Below, piece by piece: positions 35,716 through 46,800 of a stretch of 64,000 nucleotides of DNA. Within the stretch, counting starts at the first letter, position 1, and each line of letters starts with the position of its first letter. The DNA is from Dermacentor variabilis. Lineage: Eukaryota; Arthropoda; Arachnida; Ixodida; Ixodidae. The DNA lies in assembly GCF_050947875.1 (NCBI RefSeq), contig NC_134574.1:105455469-105519468 (forward strand). Direction: 5' to 3'. Both the position numbers and the translations under genes were made by a program. The notes beneath the pieces are model-generated. The model was not told the DNA's origin and did no database searches. It was given only the letters and a program-made list of their open reading frames with translations.

Positions 35716-38462
35716 GAAGAAGCGCCTTCTTTTGATGGTGTATCGCATCAGTCTTGCTAAAGGCCTTTACTGTGTATGCTGTGACGCATGTGAAGCTATA
35801 GAGCGAATTTGTTGAACTACTGTATATATTTGGAACCAAGACGCCGACTGATTTCCAGACTGATGACGCTTGATCGCAGACTAAGGGGCTGAAGGAAGCC
35901 ATTACGATCTTCGACAAAGGCTACACTTCAGAAACGTGCACTTGGCTGCTTCTAAATAGTTTTTGCAGGTTATCACAACGTGGTTATGTGAAATGCGTGT
36001 ACTCTGTTGCCAGGAGAAAATTGCAGTATATGCGCATGCAAGGTATATTACCAGGTGATGCAACGTCGACCAGCTGACCTTTACTCTAAGTGACGTATAT
36101 GTTGCAGCGTCACGCAGCTTCGTGATTCCGGTAATTGAGTTTTTATTGCGTCTGTTACTTCATTGCTCTTGTATGGTAGTTACTAGTTTCCCTTGTCCAG
36201 GAGATATCTTTCTCTCATGGTATAACTCACCATGCATTATTACAGATAACCTTCACCTCTTTATGTAACCCACCCCCTCTGCGTCTGGTTGACCTCACTA
36301 CCTTTACTTCCTTCCTTCCTTTTGATCGTCCTCCTCCTCAACTCCTTGTTCTATAGCACAATATGCTGGTAGCGAAGTCTGTGGCGACGGCGGGTTTTAG
36401 CCAATCAGGAGCAGGATCGTGTGAAAGCACTGTGGTCCTTCGTCATGGAGCATCGTCTACCCTCGAAAGCGAAATACACGGCATGAAGCTGTTCTATTGG
36501 CGGCAACGTCAACCCTCTTCTCGTTGGATCCAGTGCAACGTAGCCGAGAAAATACATTCAGGAGACGCTCTCGGGACCGAAATCTGCGGCAGATTTCTAA
36601 TCGTAATGCCCCGTTTCGCCTTGATGACTGATGAAAGCTTGACTTCTCGATTTGCGCAGTACGTGGGGTGAGAATGACTTTTTGTTGACCTTTTTCTAAA
36701 CGGTGAGTTGAGAAAACTCCATTGAAAGCCCCGTTTGCGGAAGTTCTTGCTACGTCTTGAGTAGTGTTCATTTGCTCTTTCCACACCTCCACATTCAAGT
36801 ACGTTCAAGCTTTGCGTTCACGAACAATACGCGGCGCGCTGCCAAATAGTTTAGGTTCTGGCCCCATCTAAACATTCCAAACATTCCATACCAAACATTC
36901 GTAATTTAGGGCCTCTAAATCTGACAACGCGAGTGGCTTGCCGAGTGGGCTGCCAAGTTTTGGAGGTCATGCACAGCGAGGGTAGCCTCTCTGGTTAAGC
37001 CCAAGCGCTGAAAAATCCAAGGACGGATCTCGGAAATAAAGCAGCATGTTTACGAATGCTTTGCTCTCTATGCGTCATGACAGAAATATAAAGCAAACAC
37101 AAGCATTAGAACGGTACCAGTGGGCCAAACAATGTACGACGACGAAACCGAAATTACGGTTTAGGACGCAGCCCCGAACGCCGTGCTGAGGCACGCTGCC
37201 TTGGCTGTGCTGTCAACACAGCGTGGGACAGAGTGAAGGGGCCTCTAAGGGGAAAATATATGAAAGTAATTATTATTATAATGATGATAATATAGGGTAG
37301 TTTATGCATTTTCCGGTCCTGAGTAATTTTATTTGTCTGTACTGCACCTTTGGTGCTTGTAATATATTAAAGGGGTCTTTCGTGAAATTTCGCGCTTTGA
37401 AAAGTTATTGTGTTGTCGTCTTACAATGTGTCAGCTTTACATATGGGATATTGTGTGACTTGTGGCTCACTTTCATGTTTATTGGTCGAAAACAAGTAGC
37501 CGGGGCAGTCAGCCGGCGCCCACATTACATTTTGAAAGAAAAAGAGCCTATTTAGCAAAAAGAAAAGAAGAATAAATAAACCGTAGACCTGCACTGCACA
37601 CGCAGAACAGTCACAGCGTAAGCTTGAGCAGCGGCTCCATATGAGCTACATTTTTGGCACCACGCCCCAGAGTGTCCTCGCGGCGAAGTATCTCGGCGTC
37701 TTTTTCCACGAAAAACAATCGGAACTGTCCCCCTGGCGTCGACGGCGAGGCACGGCTTTTGCTGCTCTCTGCACAGAGGTCTGCTGCGGCCGGCGTTGCC
37801 TGGTTGCAGCCGCGCCCGTAGCTCCACGATTCACTTCTTCAGCGGCGGTTCCTATCTTACGAGCAGGCGCCATAACGTGAACCGAAGAGTAGACGCAGGT
37901 ATCCAGACTACGCGGCGCACGCGTCACATCCCTTGACCCGTGCCACGATGCGACGCTCTTGATGGCGACGACGATGAGTTCTTTGCATCGCAACTGAGAC
38001 AGGGTGGTGACAAGTAGTCACCTAGCTTGCTTGGTTTAACGGGGTCCAGCTACACGCAGCATGCAAACTGCTGCACGCAACTGCTACATGTGGTCGCCCC
38101 CGGTGGAATACAAAACAACTGTAATGCAAAGTTCGCACGTGTCGACACCACGTGTTGCGCATGTGACATAGCCGCGGCGGACGCCGGCGGCGGTGGGCGA
38201 CATCGCCAACCGAAACGGCTACAGCTACGAGTCCATAACAGTTCGCGCTGTGTAGGGCTTCTGCCTCTCAAAGACTAGGTAAAGAGGCCAGAAAAGAGTT
38301 TCCTCGGGAACTTTTATCTAACGCTGTTGGCTACATATTCCTACTAAGGTTTTCCGTACGCCTGTGTAACGTTTCTCAGTGCCACCAACACGTGGCCTTA
38401 GCAAAAGATACGGGCAGCTTATAGTGTTTAGAAGAACTTGTTGTTGGGCGAATTGGTAGATA
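35716..38462. other. Stretch without a supported gene
   Basis: The longest frames are 115 codons (37646-37993, minus) and 113 codons (36457-36798, minus), with no recognised domain. A dispersed repeat copy lies at 36263-36315 and a GC-richer patch near 37780-38230 gives overlapping frames on both strands. Confidence 0.5.
36263..36315 (-). repeat. Dispersed repeat, copy 3 (inverted)
   Basis: gtctggttgacctcactacctttacttcc is the reverse complement of the aaggcagggaggttaaccaga core seen at 12781-12840 and 7050-7120. Confidence 0.4.
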
Positions 38463-38612
38463 TTAGCGAACATTGTTTAACTGCGCGAACAAACGGACCA
38501 CAAAGACAGCATGGAACATGGACGGGCGCAGATGGACATGGAGATGCGCCCATCCATGTCCCATGCTGTCTTTGTGGTCCGTTTGTTCGCGCAGTTAAAC
38601 AATGTTCGCTAA
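38463..38612. mobile_element. Near-perfect hairpin, 68-bp arms, 14-nt loop
   Basis: The left arm 38463-38530 and right arm 38545-38612 are complementary at 66 of 68 positions, starting ttagcgaacattg and ending caatgttcgctaa. The loop is gatggacatggaga. A transcript would form a very stable hairpin. Flanks show no clear target duplication. It could be a miniature foldback element or a replication-generated palindrome. The overlapping 133- and 61-codon frames encode mirrored peptides and are artefacts. Confidence 0.9.
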
Positions 38613-38808
38613 CATTTTTATAGTGGTTGTCGAAACGTGAGTGTAATACGGAAGCTGCAGACATAGTTGCATTACGCATGGCACACTGCGGATCGCCCAT
38701 TGATTTACGTCGTTTTCTTGATCTAGCTGTACGCCAGCCGATGAAATTTTCGGGAAAACATTCATTGTAGGTTACCCCCATAGCTTCGCAAGTTAGCTTC
38801 TGTCTTAA

Positions 38809-39313
38809 AGGGACACTAAAGCGAAACAATAAATCAGTTTAGACTAATGAAGCACTGCTTGAGAACCCTGCAGGCAGTCACTTAAAAAAAATAGTTTGAA
38901 TATTTAATGAGAAAATGAAGGTCCGAGCATCAGTATTTGAATTTCGCGCCGAAATCCCAGCGCCGGTACGTCAGCGTGACGTCAGGGATTGCAAAGTACG
39001 TTTTCGAATTTCGGCAGCGTTGGCTGAATAAAGGTTCTCGAAACGTGCCATGTTTAATATTTGGTTCCTTTAGAACACAATGTAGTCAATCTGTGCCGCC
39101 ATATATAATTAGTAGAGCCTAGAAGATGCCATCAAAATCCAAGACGTCACAGCCCCCAGGTGCGGCAACGTAAGTAGGCGTCACCACCCGTATTTCGTTC
39201 TTGCGCTTTTTCTGGCTTACCAAACGTCTTATCGTTGTAAGACTGGTGCTTTTGGTGTTGTAGAACGGTAATTTACTGATGCAGAAGAAATAATTTTTCA
39301 CTTTAGTGCCCCT
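38809..39313. mobile_element. piggyBac-type MITE with TTAA target sites
   Basis: Terminal repeats agggacactaaag and ctttagtgcccct (12 of 13 matched, with a weaker extension to about 22 bp) are flanked by TTAA on both sides (38805-38808 and 39314-39317), the hallmark target of piggyBac transposases. The 505-bp interior has no transposase. It would depend on an enzyme encoded elsewhere. Confidence 0.85.
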
Positions 39314-39317
39314 TTAA

Positions 39318-41206
39318 ATTTAGGCACCCTAAATTAGGTTCTTTCGAACATTTAGGAATTATTTACGGGCTGAGCTAAATTTCTCTTCTAAAGACGCACC
39401 CTTATTGCGATTTCGTTTGACCGAGCCCCTGAGCTCTAAACGGCGTCTCAACCAACAACATCGCAAGTGTACAGGGACACTCAAGCATCACCGTGTTCCA
39501 CCAAGTTACTTATTTCTTCCCGTACGCGTTCCGTTTTCCCCCCAATTTTGTTCTCTTTCAAAATAACAATTTTGCATCCCCATTATTTGTCGCGCGCATC
39601 GGTGCGCTCGCCGGTGACCAAAGTGATGCTCCCTCCTCTCGTCGTTTTAAACGCCAGCACGTGCAGAGGCCATTTCTTCGCGCCCTGCAGCACCTATACC
39701 TGCGCACGTTTCCAAATTCGCTCGCCCAAATGGGGCCTCTCGCACGGCGATGCGAGCTCGAAAGTACGACCGCGCGTTGCCGCGTGCTTCAAGTTTAAAC
39801 ACTCGGTTCGTTTACACCCGCCACGAGCAGCGTTCGCTCCCCAGACCGGGCGCGCGGCCCCCCAGCACCGGCGGCGTTCTGCGGCACTCCCACGCCTCGC
39901 CTCGGGAGTTGCGTGCTTCCCAGTCGAGCGATTTCCGGCCACGCTTCCCGCCCGCGCGAACCAGAGAAAGAGAGGGAGAGCATTTCCCCATCCGTGGAAG
40001 GAAGAGGCGCAGAAGGGCGGGTGGGGGAGGAAACTGACGCCCAGGAATTCTCTAAACTCATTAGCATCGAACCCGACGCACGCGCGCGCGCGCGGCCTCA
40101 CCGCGGCGGGAGCGAACCCCCCCCCCCCCCCCCCCCGCGACAACGCAACATCTCTCGCCGCTCCCTTCTCCATCCCGACTTCCTCGACGCCGCTCTCCCC
40201 AACTGCCCCGACGGCATGCAGCAGCCGACACCTAGCGTCGGGGGGACGCAACGCGCGGCGTCTCGCGCTATGCCGCGAAAACACCTCTCCAGGGATCGAA
40301 TTGCGGGCATGTGCGAATTTTTCGCTCGTCGCTTGCCCCTCCCCTCCCTAGTTTACTGCTTTCCTGCAGTGGCTGACCTGCGCCGTTTCTCATGTCGCTG
40401 AGTGTCCAGGCTTTCTTTCTTTCTTTTTCTTGTATTTTTTGTTGCTCTCTCGACCAGAGCAGACTTTCGGATGTTAAAGCGCTCATCTTTTTTCAGCTTG
40501 CTGAACGAACTTGGAAAGCTCTGCGCAGCATTTTTTTCACTTATTCTTTTTGCTATCTGAAAGGCGGTATCTCCACCAAATTTTCTCCAATATATCTGAC
40601 ACCTAAATGCATCCTTTCATAATTGTAGAGCTAGGATGTTGGCGATGAAGTTGGCCAAATATAATGGTGGCGTAATTTTTAGCGATCATCGCGTACAAGT
40701 GCAGTTTCCGGTTCTTAAGGCAGGCAAAATGCACGCGAGGCTCTCGTGATCAATCTTTGTGCAAGAGACAAAATCCACCAGGAGCACGAAGTGTTCTGTC
40801 TTTATTTGAAACATGAATGCTTCCGCCATTACTTCGGCAAATATAGAGTGTAGAGAAGCCGACTTGATAATTAAGAAAATTGTCCAAGTATCTAGAAAAG
40901 CGACACTACTAAAGTGAAGCGAGGCATTAAAAAGTACAGGCCCCTAATAACTGACTACCAAGCGAATACTTACATAATTTTACAGAGCAAGAAAACAACA
41001 AACCATAGAGAGCAAAGTTCTCGTTTCGTTTATCACAAGCTGTTGTATTGAAAGCCTCTTCTGCTATAGTATTGTCGTAGTTTCTACGTATCTTGCGGTG
41101 GCCGCTCGAATCAGCACATGGGCCTTATTAATTGGATTGCCTTAATTGGAGTCAGGCTGAAACAATGGTAAAACTGCGCGCTCGGCTATGATAAAACTAA
41201 TCAAAG
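39318..41206. other. GC-rich block and flank, no confirmed gene
   Basis: 39590-40330 is GC- and CpG-rich with a (CG)n run (40079-40096) and a C21 run (about 40117-40137). The 294-codon plus frame (39467-40351) spans the C-run as polyproline, overlaps frames of 162, 196 and 101 codons on both strands, and shows no domain; I treat it as a composition artefact. A promoter-like CpG block is possible. 40350-41206 is AT-rich with nothing recognised. Confidence 0.45.
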
Positions 41207-41219
41207 AAAGCTAATGTAA
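41207..41219. repeat. Target-site duplication, left copy, of the 41.3-kb SINE
   Basis: aaagctaatgtaa, repeated exactly at 41457-41469. Confidence 0.85.
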
Positions 41220-41456
41220 TAATAATATTTGGGGTTTTACGTGCCAAAAGCACTTTCTGATTATGAGGCACGCCGTAGTGGAGGACTCCGGAAATTTTGA
41301 CCACCTGGGGCTCTTTAACGTGCACCTAAATCTAAGCACACGGGTGTTTTCGCATTTCGCCCCCATCGAAATGCGGCCGCCTTGGCTGGGATTCGATCCC
41401 GCGACCTCGTGCTCAGCAGCCCAACACCATAGCCACTGAGCAACCACGGCGGGTGA
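41220..41456 (-). mobile_element. tRNA-derived SINE, complete, 13-bp TSD
   Basis: Minus-strand copy, about 237 bp, close to the consensus of the 2.7- and 52.6-kb copies. The tail end (taataatatttgggg) is at the left and the tRNA-like head with B-box complement gggattcgatcccgcg is at 41389-41404. Flanked by aaagctaatgtaa at 41207-41219 and 41457-41469. Its 78-codon frame (41211-41447) is a shadow. Confidence 0.9.
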
Positions 41457-41469
41457 AAAGCTAATGTAA
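41457..41469. repeat. Target-site duplication, right copy, of the 41.3-kb SINE
   Basis: Exact repeat of 41207-41219 beside the tRNA-head end of the element. Confidence 0.85.
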
Positions 41470-43577
41470 AGGCTATGAATAGAAAGCTCCGATTGGAAAT
41501 GATGTCCTCAATCCGTGTAAGTAATAGTCAAGAGCAGTATAACCTTTTTAAATATAAAAAAAAGCAAATCTGTTGGTGCTAATCAAACTTTTAGCGCCAT
41601 TGAGTAAGTTTTCCGAAAACGTCAATAAACTTTGACTCCATTGCGCCCGGTACCGGTATCCGTGGCCTCCGTATTCGTCCGAGGCAATGGCGGCCCCATT
41701 AGGTCGCGCCTTTGCCCCCAACCGGTTCTTGCGGTCCGGCCAGTCTTGACTGTCTGTTGAGATAGAATGCGATAACGCCTGCTAACCTGAATTCCAGGTT
41801 CGTAAAGATTGGGCCTATCACTGTGGTATTTCGCCACAGAGATTCGTGACGTAATCACGTAAAATTTAGTCAAGATATCCGTTCTCCGACTGCTAAACAG
41901 AGTGTTCATTGGGCCTCTCGTTCACTCGACCAATGCTGGGTCGGCCGGTCGGTCGAACGGGCGATCGAAAAACTTGCAGATTTTTGCCACTTTTCCGCTT
42001 TTTTTGCTAGCCGAACGTTTTTACGTATTATGCCATTCTCGCCGGATTTCGCCTTCTTGGTTTTTCCCATATAATGTTCCATTTTTATATGCCGGCCAGA
42101 CAGCCAATCAAGAAGACTGTACAGCAGCTCTTTCTTGAAACCTTCATTTATACAAACTATGTAGCGCGCATTGCACGGCTGTAGACTATCAGGGTTGGAC
42201 ATGTGTTGTGTATGTTTCAACAAGGAGTGAATCTTATTACCTTATTCTCTTCTTAAAAAAATTTAAAGAAGTAAATTTGCTCTATAGCCTTTAGACTGCA
42301 CACAATGATGATTTACCGTTTTAAATACGCCTAAGTGAGTTCAACAAACGAGGAATTGTTCATTTTCGCTTATTCCTTCTTGCGCAGTTCTATTGTGGCT
42401 TACCCAATGCAGGCATGCCACAGGAAAATGCTATATACGGGCGTGCAATAGCTGAAAAACGATGAGAGCTACTGAAACCTTTACCGAGCTTCGATTTCCT
42501 AATGTCTCATATATTCTGCAGGTGAGCGGCTTGAAAGTTGTTCATGCGTTCTCGCAGCAAAGAACCCACTTGAAGTGCATTGAGTCGGAAACATTGATCG
42601 CGCCCTCTATTGAAGGAGCAGTCACTCGGCAACGAGGTGGAGCGCATGGTTTTGCCAATTGTGGGAAAGTACGCCCCTCGGGAGCGCACGTGCAGAAAAT
42701 ATCAGCAGTTGTGCGAATAGCTCTCGCGTTTCCATCTTTTTTTTTCTATATTCTGGTGGCTTATAGCGAAGCACCCTTTCGTGCAAGCTTCGCGGCGTCA
42801 TGACTTTAAATTAGACTCGATGCGGCATGAGAGCGCTTTATTCGTTGAAAATTTTTCTTCAAATTATATTGTCGGAGTTCACTGGTCGGCGTAGAGCGGC
42901 AGTAATCTGATCAGTAATCAGTAATCAGTAATCAGTAATCAGTAATCTGAGCAGTAAATCGGCAGTCGGATCTGATCCACTGGTAGCAGCTGACAACTAG
43001 ACAGAGCATAATCTAACACATGGACTAACTAAAGCAAGGTGTCGAGAGCAGAGCGCAAAGTGACACTCTACTATTAGTTAACGTTTTTGATTAGACAGAA
43101 GACACAAAAGTAGTACACGCGGTATAGAAGAAATCGTGTACAGACCCCGCTATTGTTTCTCCACCTTCTCCTATTAGACAGAAAAGACAAACAGGCGCGA
43201 AAATCGGGCTTCACAATTTCAGCGTCCTCGGAATAGAGAATTGTTTTCGAAAGCATTCGTTTAGTCCCAGCACCAACAGGCTTAGACTTTAGTGCTCGTT
43301 GTAACACTATGCAAAAAGACATGGCTGCACAGAGCACACCAGGTTTCACTTTCCCGCTCTCCTTAACCTTCAATTTCCCCCAACTTCTTCAGTAACTCGC
43401 AGGGCGGCAACAAAAGTTCCTGAAGCTAAACTCATTGTAACGCGAATAAGCTTCCTTGGGTGTTTTGCTTTCTTTTTCGTTTTCGGAGTCAGTGGTTGCT
43501 GGTTGGAGGGTGGCGAACTTTCAATGCAGAAAAAAAAATGGCATCTTTAGAAAGTGCACCTTCTCTCAGGTAAACCG
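41470..43577. other. Unrecognised stretch before LINE E
   Basis: Frames up to 113 codons (42462-42803) without domains. A heptanucleotide array lies at 42911-42946. Nothing else recognised. Confidence 0.5.
42911..42946. repeat. Heptanucleotide array (TCAGTAA)5
   Basis: Five exact copies of tcagtaa plus a partial copy, bordered by variant units (agtaatctga, gcagtaaatc). Confidence 0.95.
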
Positions 43578-43585
43578 AGTTGTGA
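43578..43585. repeat. Target-site duplication of LINE E, 3' side
   Basis: agttgtga, identical to 50145-50152. Its last bases overlap the tga period of the element tail, so the exact boundary is uncertain by about 3 bp. Confidence 0.7.
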
Positions 43586-43897
43586 TGATGAAGTGGTTCT
43601 TGAAGGGGTAAGGAAAGGTTGTCGCTGTTTTCTGCAGCCCTTGCGGGAGCACGGCTCAGCGCCAACGGGGGTGAGGGGGGATAGTGGGAGCAAAGGAGAT
43701 AGGAGAGTAGAGGGTTAAAGGGTCGCCATGGCAGCGGATGAGTAGTCCGGCAGGAAGGGCCCAGTGGGTCCGGTAGGATTGGTGATCTGGTGAAAGGCCA
43801 GGGAGCGGTGATCCAGCAGGAGCCAGATGATTGGGGCAGTTCGAGTAGCCTAGAGTGGTTTGGGTAGCCGTGAGGCTATGCGTCTTTGGAGAAAATC
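43586..43897 (-). other. 3' UTR of LINE E
   Basis: 312 nt from the ORF2 stop to the CATCA terminus. No aataaa is seen; the end is a short TCA repeat, the kind of simple-repeat 3' end that I-superfamily reverse transcriptases use to prime. It probably contains the RT recognition structure, which cannot be defined from one copy. Confidence 0.65.
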
Positions 43898-46800
43898 CTA
43901 GAGTCTCGCCGAGAGCCCCGACGAGTCGAGGTACTCGACGACACTCAGGAGGGCTGGTAGCTCGCTACGACCAGGGAAGAGGATGTCTTCCTGTCGTGTA
44001 GAAGGAAGCCCCAGTCGTCGGAACTCCTGCAGGAGACGGTCACGCTGCTGCAGGTAGGCAGGGCAGGCCAGCAGGAGGTGCTCCAGGGTTTCGGGCTCCC
44101 CACAGGAGGCACAGGCTGGAGAGGCGACGAGGCCGTGCCGGTGGCGGCGAGCACCCGTCCAACAGCAGCCAATCCTCAGTCGCAGAAGGAGGGAGGTCTC
44201 CCTGCGTGCGAGGCCGCGCTGTGGAAGTGGTCGCGGAGGGCGGCCCAAGGACATCCGCTTGTCCGGATGGCAGGCCAGCAGATGGCGCCGAAGCCTGTGG
44301 CATGTGAAATCACTGGCTGTCACTGCCAGGCTGGGCGGGACCACGCAGTGGTGGGCACGCTTTGCCAGTGCATCTGCTTCCTCGTTGCCCGGTATCCCTA
44401 CGTGGGCTGGAAGCCAGTGCAGGGATACTGAGCAGCCCGCCTCCTGGAGCGCCATCAGCCTTGACGAGAGCAGGGCAACCCCGAGGCTGGCCCTTTCTGG
44501 CCTCTGCAGGCTGAGGAGTGCCGCCCTGGAGTCGCAGTAGATGGTCACTGGGGTCACTGGCAGCTCCTCTGCGAGTAAGTCCACAGCCAGGTGAAGGCCT
44601 GCAACCTCTGCTGCTGTTGACGTCGCATGGTTGGGGAGGCGACACTGCTTGCTCTTCCCCAAAGCGGGCACCACGCAGGCCGCAGTCGACGAGCCTGTGT
44701 CCGGCATTACCGAGCCGTCAACGTAGATCTGCAGGTTTCCACCGTGGTCCTCATGCAGGAGGGAAGCAGCCGTCTGTTGAAGGGCACAAGTTGGGGAGCG
44801 CCGTTTGGAAACGCCGGGCAGCTCTGTGGTGATGGGTATGGGTGGTCTCTGGGGAGGAGGCAGTTGTGCGTTGTTCGCTGGAGGCCTCCCAATCACCTCT
44901 TCGTACAGCCCACAGAGTCTGCCCATCTGTGAATGGGGCCGTGAGCGCAGTCGGGAGAGCAGGGCACTGCCGTCTGGTCCATGGTGGAGGCGGTCAACAT
45001 GGCGTAGCCCTTGCTGTAGGAGGAGGAGTGACAGGGGCCATGCTCCCGCCTCGGCCAAGGTTGCAGCGACTTGGGAGCTGCGGGGAGCGCCCAGGCAGAG
45101 CCTAATCGCGGCCCGATGCTGCAGCTCTAGCTTCTTGAGACGGGCTGGTGGTAGTGCCACGAGTGGGAGGGCGTACCGCAGGCGTGAGGTGGCTGCTGCA
45201 TCGTACAGCCGTAGTGCCCACCCAGTGGTACAGCCCTGTCCTCGGGAAAGAAGCTGGGAGACTGCCTTGCGGACACGGAGGACCTGGACATGCAGGGTCT
45301 TGACAGCAGGCAGCCAGGACAGTCGGTGATCAATGCGCAGCCCCAGGTACGTCACTGCAGTGCTCCAGGGTAACTGGACGCCTTCCAGGTGCAGCCGGGG
45401 TGCTGTGCGGCGGGCAGCTGCTCTTGGGTGGAGCAGCATGGCCTCCGTCTTCCTTGCCGAGATGGCAAGGCCAATGCTGCTCAGGTAAGCAGCGGCGGTG
45501 TCAAGAGCTCTTTGCAGGGCTGAGCGCGCGCTGCGGTGGTTGTGTGGTGGGCTTCGCACCCACAGGGCGATGTCGTCCGCGTAGATGGAGGCACTCACCG
45601 GATAGTCGGGGTCGATCGGCAGGGCAGCAGGAAGCCGGGCCAGGGCCAGGTTGAACAGGAAAGGGCTCACCACTGACCCTTGTGGCACGCCCGCTGCCAC
45701 CGGACGAGGGGAGCTCTTCGATCGGCCCACTCGTACCCTGAGGGTGCGTTCCTCTAGGAACGACGAGATGAACCGCCGCAGATTCCCGTTGATGCCAAGT
45801 AGGTCCAGGGCCTGCTGAACGACTGGGTGGGGCAGGCCGTCGAAGGCCCCCTTGATGTCGATAAGCACCAGGAGCACGGCGTCACCGCAGGCCTTGGCCT
45901 CTTCCAGCGTGGAGACCACATCCGCGATGGAGTCCGCGGTGCATCGGCGCCGCCGGAACCCCGTCTGCTCATCGGCCAGGAAGCCACGGGCACGGGCCAC
46001 CCAGTCCAGTCGGACCAAAGCAATGGCCTCCATCACCTTACAGGAGGCGGAAGTGAGGGAGACCGGCCGGTAGGAGCTCACGTTTCCAACCGGCTTTCCG
46101 GCCTTCAGGATGGGGGCCACGATGGCTGTGCGCCACTGCTCCGGCACCTGCCCTGACCTCCAGATGTCGTTATAGCAGTCGAGCAGGCGCTGCTGCTCGC
46201 TGGCGGCCAGGTTGCGGAGCATTTGGGTCGTCACTCCGTCGGCTCCTGGTGCGCTGCGGCGCTTCCCCCTCTTCAGGGCCACTTGGAGCTCGTGCAGCGT
46301 CAGGGGGTCCTGGCAGATAGCAGTGATCTGGCTCGATGTCCACCCCGGGTGATGGTTGTGCAAGCAGCTAGGTAGGCTGAGGGAAGGCTGTCCTACCGGC
46401 AGGATGGCTGCAGTGCGTGGTACAGCCGGCGCGAACTGGTCGGCGAGGAGCTCCGCAAGGGCCTCTTCGCTGATGCCCAGCGTGATGGCAGCGGCGAGGA
46501 CAGGTTGTAGGTTTGTTCTCCTGCCGGTGAGAGATTTGAGGAGTCTCCAAGCCAGGGGTCCCCTGGATCTGTCCTCGATGGCAGAGCAGAGGCTCCTCCA
46601 GCTCTGGCTCCTCCTGCGCCGGGCCTGGCGCCTGCAGCGGGCATCCGCGCGTCTGTACTCGGTCCAATGCTCTGCCTTGCCCGTCCGGATTGCTCTGCGC
46701 TCCATACGGCGCCTGGAGGCGCGGAGGTTGAGCAGGTGGAGGTCCGGAGCGGGGGTATCTGGTTGGGCAGAGCACTGAACGGTGGCAGCCTGAGCACAAT

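Noticed and set aside
39467..40351. 294-codon plus-strand ORF
   Set aside because: It runs through a C21 polyproline stretch in a CpG-rich block, overlaps long frames on both strands and has no domain. Low stop-codon density from GC content explains it.
41211..41447. 78-codon minus ORF across a SINE
   Set aside because: A chance frame within the tRNA-derived SINE, whose structure and target duplication explain the sequence.
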